DNA of 64,000 bases from assembly GCA_944472155.2 (NCBI GenBank), contig OX235271.1, positions 44,465,991 through 44,529,990 of the forward strand. Reading direction: 5' to 3'. The notes under the pieces are model-generated. The model worked only from the letters and a program-made list of their open reading frames with translations, was not told the DNA's origin and made no database searches. The DNA is from Trichobilharzia szidati (taxonomy: Eukaryota > Platyhelminthes > Trematoda > Strigeidida > Schistosomatidae). The translations under genes and the position numbers were made by a program. Numbering within the stretch: the stretch's first letter is position 1; the number at the start of each line of letters is the position of its first letter. Below are positions 59,575 to 64,000 of the stretch, piece by piece.

Positions 59575-60879
59575 CTAGAAACAGAAACGAATTTAGTTTA
59601 CGCATAATCATTCCAGTATAACAGAATATCTGTTCAAAAACTGCTTACATTCCGAAAGGCAATCAACAATGCCGCGCTAATCTGAGTTCCATATACCCTT
59701 TGATGAGGACAAACAAACGTTTAAGGCTTTCAATGCAAAATAAAAGATAAAATAACCTTGTTTCAAAGTTGTGACTTAATTGCTTAGATACAGGACAAAC
59801 GACTGTCGGGAGAAATACCCCCCAAAAAACTACAAGTAGTCAACAGACTGCATGTGCGTGCTTTTCTTTGAAGAAGAATTGGATGATTGTGACCTTGTGA
59901 AGAGAAATACTCCTATTTAGAGTCAGCAAGCTGCATTATCCGGAGAAGGAATTTTGTACAGATCCTTAAACTGATCATAAAATATGTTCAGTTGATGAAT
60001 AAAAGCTGTTGATATCGGCTACAACTAAGTATTGTTGCCTTCTGGCCAAAAAATTAGTTTCTAGCTTACGAACACAATCTCAAAGTATCAGGTCTATTCA
60101 CCCGACTGGATTGGTCTTCGAAATAAGTATTATCTCCTCTATAGGCTAAGTGCGGCCACAAGTAGTTTGGTCTAGAACCTGCTTAATTTCATGTAGTAAG
60201 GTCTGTGAAACGAAGGCCGAGCTCCATTGAAAGACTGGAGATCACACAGACTTGTTTAAGTACTGCAGATAAATTACAAGAGCTGGGTGTAGTAAACAAC
60301 GGAGTGAATAAAGGTATTTTGTCTGTCACTGGGACGCTTCTTGTCTATTATATAATTGACACCTGGGCCATCAAAGTCTATTTGGCTGTAGGAGAATGGA
60401 ATCAGTCGTCGAAGTTGAGGTTGGGTGGCTGAGTGAATGAGAAACTCTGTGAATTCGTTTCTAGATGTATACAGAACACGGTAGTGGGGCACAAGAAGCG
60501 TTGAATCCCGCGATTATTTTCCACAGATGTATGCAGTTCATGCGAGTTTTAAATTGCAATACAAATTATCCCTGTGGTCACAAAATATTGTAGCACCTAG
60601 AGCTATGAAATAAATACAACAGATGCCTGTCGCCAAGCAACGTTCATTTCTCCGATATTGTCTAGAGGGATTTTTAGTCTCTACGACCCATTAATTAGTT
60701 CGGCAGCAGTTTATTCTTCAATTTCCTCTAGTGAGCAGTGGATATAGGTTGTTAACTACGTCCTCACTGAGCCACAACATATCCAACCAAAGGACTGTAG
60801 CGGAATTTCAGATGTTTTAGGTCTTTATTTAAACGTTTACACGTTTGAACTGGTTTTTCCGTTTTGTTATAAAGACGCA
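59575..60879. other. Upstream region of synaptobrevin, no exon supported
   Basis: The missing first exon and promoter of the minus-strand synaptobrevin gene should be here or further right. A short exon ending in AT before GT cannot be picked out by eye. Confidence 0.4.
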
Positions 60880-60949
60880 AGTTCTCTAACTTTGTAAAAC
60901 AGTCATCGTTCTAAATCTTTATCTTCTTATAATCGAATAAGCCGCACAA

Positions 60950-61125
60950 CGGAGCACATTTCCCTAATAACTCTGTCTTTTTATTTTTATTTTGGCAGTC
61001 ATTACTTATAGGTGAGGTAAAGTAATGAATTATTGGGTACATAGGTGAATCACGTTGAGTACTGATGAATTGTTGCTTGTCAACAGCACTACTGGTACCT
61101 TATAAGGTCGATACACTAGCGACAA
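60950..61125 (+). repeat. Interspersed repeat X, copy 2
   Basis: Matches 18835-19000, including CAACAGCACTACTGGTACCT and the CACTAGCGACA end. Here it is followed directly by repeat Y. Confidence 0.6.
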
Positions 61126-61134
61126 CAATAAATG

Positions 61135-61867
61135 AAATGTTAACGACTTATGGGCTTCCGAAAAATGCATCTCTGCGACAGCGAAACCTCACAAACATTG
61201 TTTAAACATGGAAGTTGATATTTCTCTATTATAGGGACACCGAGGTCAAAATCCTCTTCTCGGAATTCTTGTTCTTTTAAAGGATGTGACCTACATGGTA
61301 GCCTGTCTGTCGATAAAGTTTGAAAACTGGTAAATGAAGGCAGGGGAATTACCGAGTCTTCGTTATCTACCCGGAATATGTAGGGCAGATAGCCCACTAA
61401 GACTAAAAGTTTAACTTCCTGGGACAACTATAAAACGAGTCATTTTGGAAAACCATCTAATTGGCTATACCGAACATCCGATTTGCGCACTGAGAGCATT
61501 CCAGGACGAAACGAAGGAAATGAACATAGAAAGTGGAGAATGAATTGTTTTTATTCAATGAGACTTAGCTTTTTATGTCGTTAAATCCAGACCTATAAGA
61601 ATAAACATTAAATATTTCCTCCTCCGAATACTCAAGCGTATGTATAATCTCCAGCGAACATGTAAAGCATATCTTGCTACCGCCTGTAAATTGTGATTGA
61701 ATTATATGGTTCTATTTCTGCAACAATTTGATGATGCCTCTAAACTGGTTTCCTTCACGTAATGTACTATGAGAATAAATTTATTTATATATCATTCACG
61801 AAAATCACTGTAATTGACATAGTGGAGCGTATTTACTTGTCTCACCAATTATCTTCTGTCGAATGGC
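61135..61867 (+). repeat. Interspersed repeat Y, copy with an insertion
   Basis: Same repeat as 32295-32870. It is split at 61627 by about 170 bp (to 61797) that has no counterpart at 32785; after it the match resumes at TCACGAAAATCACTG. Confidence 0.75.
61627..61797 (+). repeat. Short insert within repeat Y
   Basis: About 170 bp, beginning CGAATACTCAAGCG and ending with AATAAATTTATTTATATATCA. The A/T-rich end with AATAAA suggests a small retroposed unit. No A or B box is obvious and flanking duplications are not clear. Confidence 0.5.
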
Positions 61868-63385
61868 AAAGTCCATCAACAATGATGATGGACTAATGTA
61901 CTCTTTTGATCGTGTAAATTTTATCTCTGGCTGTAAATGCAATGTGAGGCAGGTGAAATAAATCACTAACTACGCGAATCCTACTAGCGTGGGCAAACGT
62001 TTACGGGTAGGGAGTCACTTTGACAACAACAACGACCATTGTACATCGGTCAGGGAACCTGATTTCCACTGGTTCTGTCAAACATCTGAGGATGGGTAAT
62101 TTGAGATTCTCGAAAGAAATGACGAACTCGTCTCAAATGAGATATTTTATATTGATAAAGTCAAGCCAACATTCGCCAACGTTGCTCCGGAGAATGATGA
62201 TGTATGCCTGAACAATTACATTCCACTATCTTAACTCACGGAATGAGTGACGTCATAGGAGAAGCCTGTAAGAGTGACTGGATGTTGTTGGACATCTGAT
62301 CGAACAACACCACCTATGTGTAGCTTTTCGAGGGATTCGCCGACCCATTTAAGAAATAAAATGAGGATCTACGAAAGGGGTAGTTGCCTGTTGATTCAGT
62401 ATAGACAGTGAAAGGCTTTGAAGGACAGATATGCACCTTCGGAGTGATCCGATCACTGATTACAAAACCCAAGAGCCAAAATTGTGAACTCTTACTTATC
62501 TTTCATAAGGGATCATTGACCAAATAGCCTCAACCCGAGTGTGCCCCACTTTTTCCTCCTAGCTCGCACTCCATTAAGAGCATTGTTAGCAGTGGTGGCC
62601 ACCGCATCATGATTTTAAGGTCACCATTTTCATCACACAGCAACAAACAGGTGGCATCCGAAGGACTGTCAATCCAGCCTAATTTCTACACTGCCCTCTT
62701 AATGATGGCCTCCGAAATTCTCGGCCAGGATTGATGTCACACCTACTTCTCTGTCAGTATTTTCTGGGACTTTGCTTTAACAATTGTCCATGTACTTTTT
62801 CTCATAATTGTCGTTTCTTGTGAGTAATTTTCGATGCGGTTCAGGCGAACACTACAGTTTCGTTGTCTCTAATCAGTTATAATAACTAGAGTGATAGCCT
62901 TATCACAGACAGGGAAATTTTCATTCAATTCCAACATCCGCACCCACACAGATGTGGCGACTTGATGGTCGTCATGGTAACAGTGTCATTTTTCGTACTG
63001 TGTGGCAATTCCAGCCTATGCTATGTTAATCGCGCCAAAAAGCCCTTTTGTCCACTTTAAATGAGTAATTTATTTACAGAATTATTTCATTGTGTACTGC
63101 AAATTCTCTCTGGTCAGTGCGTGAGAGACTTCCCTTTGCCGTGCTGCTTCCCCTAGTGGATATAATCATACATATTGCTTGCAGAGTTTTCCGAATGATT
63201 GTACGGCACATCCTTTTTTGTAAGTGGCACAACTTGCCTTATCCCCTGGGTATCGTCGCGTTTCGATAAATGGGCCGAAAACACTAATCTGGTTTCGTGA
63301 AATTCGAAAACACACGTTTAACTTTTGAACTTCATCCTTATTTCATTCCGTTGTACGGATGTTAGTATTGAGTATGCTGACTCCA
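61868..63385. other. Intergenic stretch of GC-richer unrecognised sequence
   Basis: 62200-63300 is richer in GC than most of the window, like decayed retroelement DNA, but no domain could be read in any frame. Confidence 0.35.
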
Positions 63386-63389
63386 TTAT

Positions 63390-64000
63390 TGCAAAAAGTC
63401 TGGAAGGAGGGAAAGGTGCCTACTGACTGGAGGAAAGGTTACTTCGTGAAACTACCAAAGAAGGGCGACTTATGACTCTGCAAGAACTGACGAGGAATCA
63501 TGCTGCTGTCGACGCCAGGTAAACTCCTGAGTCACATCATCCTGCAGAGAATAAAGGACGCACTGGATACAGAACTCTGACCAGAACAAGATGGATTCAG
63601 GGAAGGCAAATCATGTTCTGACCAAATTGCAACTCTACGCATCATCACCGAACGAAGCATGGAATGGCAATCAAACCTCTACCTCAACTCCCTTCATAGA
63701 CTTTGAGAAGGCCTTCAACAGCGTTGACCGCGAAGTAATTTGGAAACTACTCGAGTACTACGGCGTACCCCAAATATTCATCAACCTTATTCAACAGCTG
63801 TACGACAATGGCACATGTCAAGTGATTCACAACGGAAAACTCAGCGAAGCGTTTGGAGTAAACACAGGAGTCAGACAAGGGTGCTTATTATCACCAGTGA
63901 TATTCCTAGTTGTGGTGGACTGTATTATGCATCAGACAGTGGGAAACGAGAAGACAGGGATATCCTGGACCGACGTGAAGAACCTAGAAGACCTGGATTT
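63390..64000 (+). mobile_element. RTE-clade LINE fragment, RT, running off the window
   Basis: Reads LLQKVWKEGKVPTDWRKGYF, LPKKGDL, a GFREGKSCSDQIATLRIITE block, DFEKAFNSVDREVIWKLLEY, LYDNGTCQVIHNGKLSEAFG and GVRQGCLLSPVIFLVVVD, ending just at LEDLDF before the catalytic site. Stops near 63473 and 63579 and a frameshift near 63690 make it inactive. Its sequence continues past the window. It belongs to the same subfamily as 441-1409 and 49130-51800. Confidence 0.85.

Noticed and set aside
1..64000. Prokaryotic features (operons, Shine-Dalgarno sites, CRISPR, rRNA)
   Set aside because: Spliced genes, AATAAA signals and eukaryotic retroelements show nuclear DNA of an animal; no rRNA or intact tRNA gene was seen.

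Overview
The window looks like nuclear DNA of a blood fluke (Schistosoma or a close trematode relative). It is AT-rich, its few real genes are split by introns, and it is dominated by retroelement types known from schistosomes: RTE-clade LINEs like SR2, CR1-like LINEs, Penelope-like elements with a GIY-YIG nuclease, and a CsRn1/Boudicca-type Ty3/gypsy element. Species is inferred from element types and intron style, not from a database match.

Three host genes can be supported. (1) A small two-pass membrane protein of unknown function lies on + at 2571-5525 in four exons. (2) The mitochondrial twin-CX9C protein CMC1 lies on + at 40049-43684 in three exons; its first intron is only 35 nt. (3) A synaptobrevin (VAMP2-type R-SNARE) lies on - at 59574-55232, with three coding exons found; the exon carrying the start codon was not found. 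A Pro/Ala-rich terminal exon on - at 44208-44361 may mark a fourth gene.

Layout of the rest. 441-1409: RTE 3' fragment. 6046-7110: Penelope-like (PLE) fragment. 8699-10459: non-autonomous LTR element, with matched LTRs, PBS, PPT and 4-bp target duplication, whose interior is a Gln-rich coding segment rather than gag-pol. 11935-12115: PLE terminal remnant. 12168-17931: young, almost complete gypsy element with 384-bp LTRs and TACC target duplication, but no capsid region and one stop in integrase. 19200-20900: CR1 5' half. 22690-29500 (-): long CR1 element interrupted at 23235-25394 by another LINE piece and a 529-bp-arm PLE palindrome. 29880-32288 and 33230-37130 (+): two more CR1 copies. 45790-48790: decayed RTE pieces of a second subfamily. 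49130-51800: RTE copy with its 5' end but no 3' end. 63390-64000: RTE fragment running off the window.

The most interesting items are the LTR element carrying a captured coding segment, the shared PBS/PPT/TSD features that tie it to the gypsy element, the PLE palindrome, and hammerhead-ribozyme-like motifs recurring in the PLE terminal repeats with partly covarying stems. All identifications come from reading the sequence; no searches were run.
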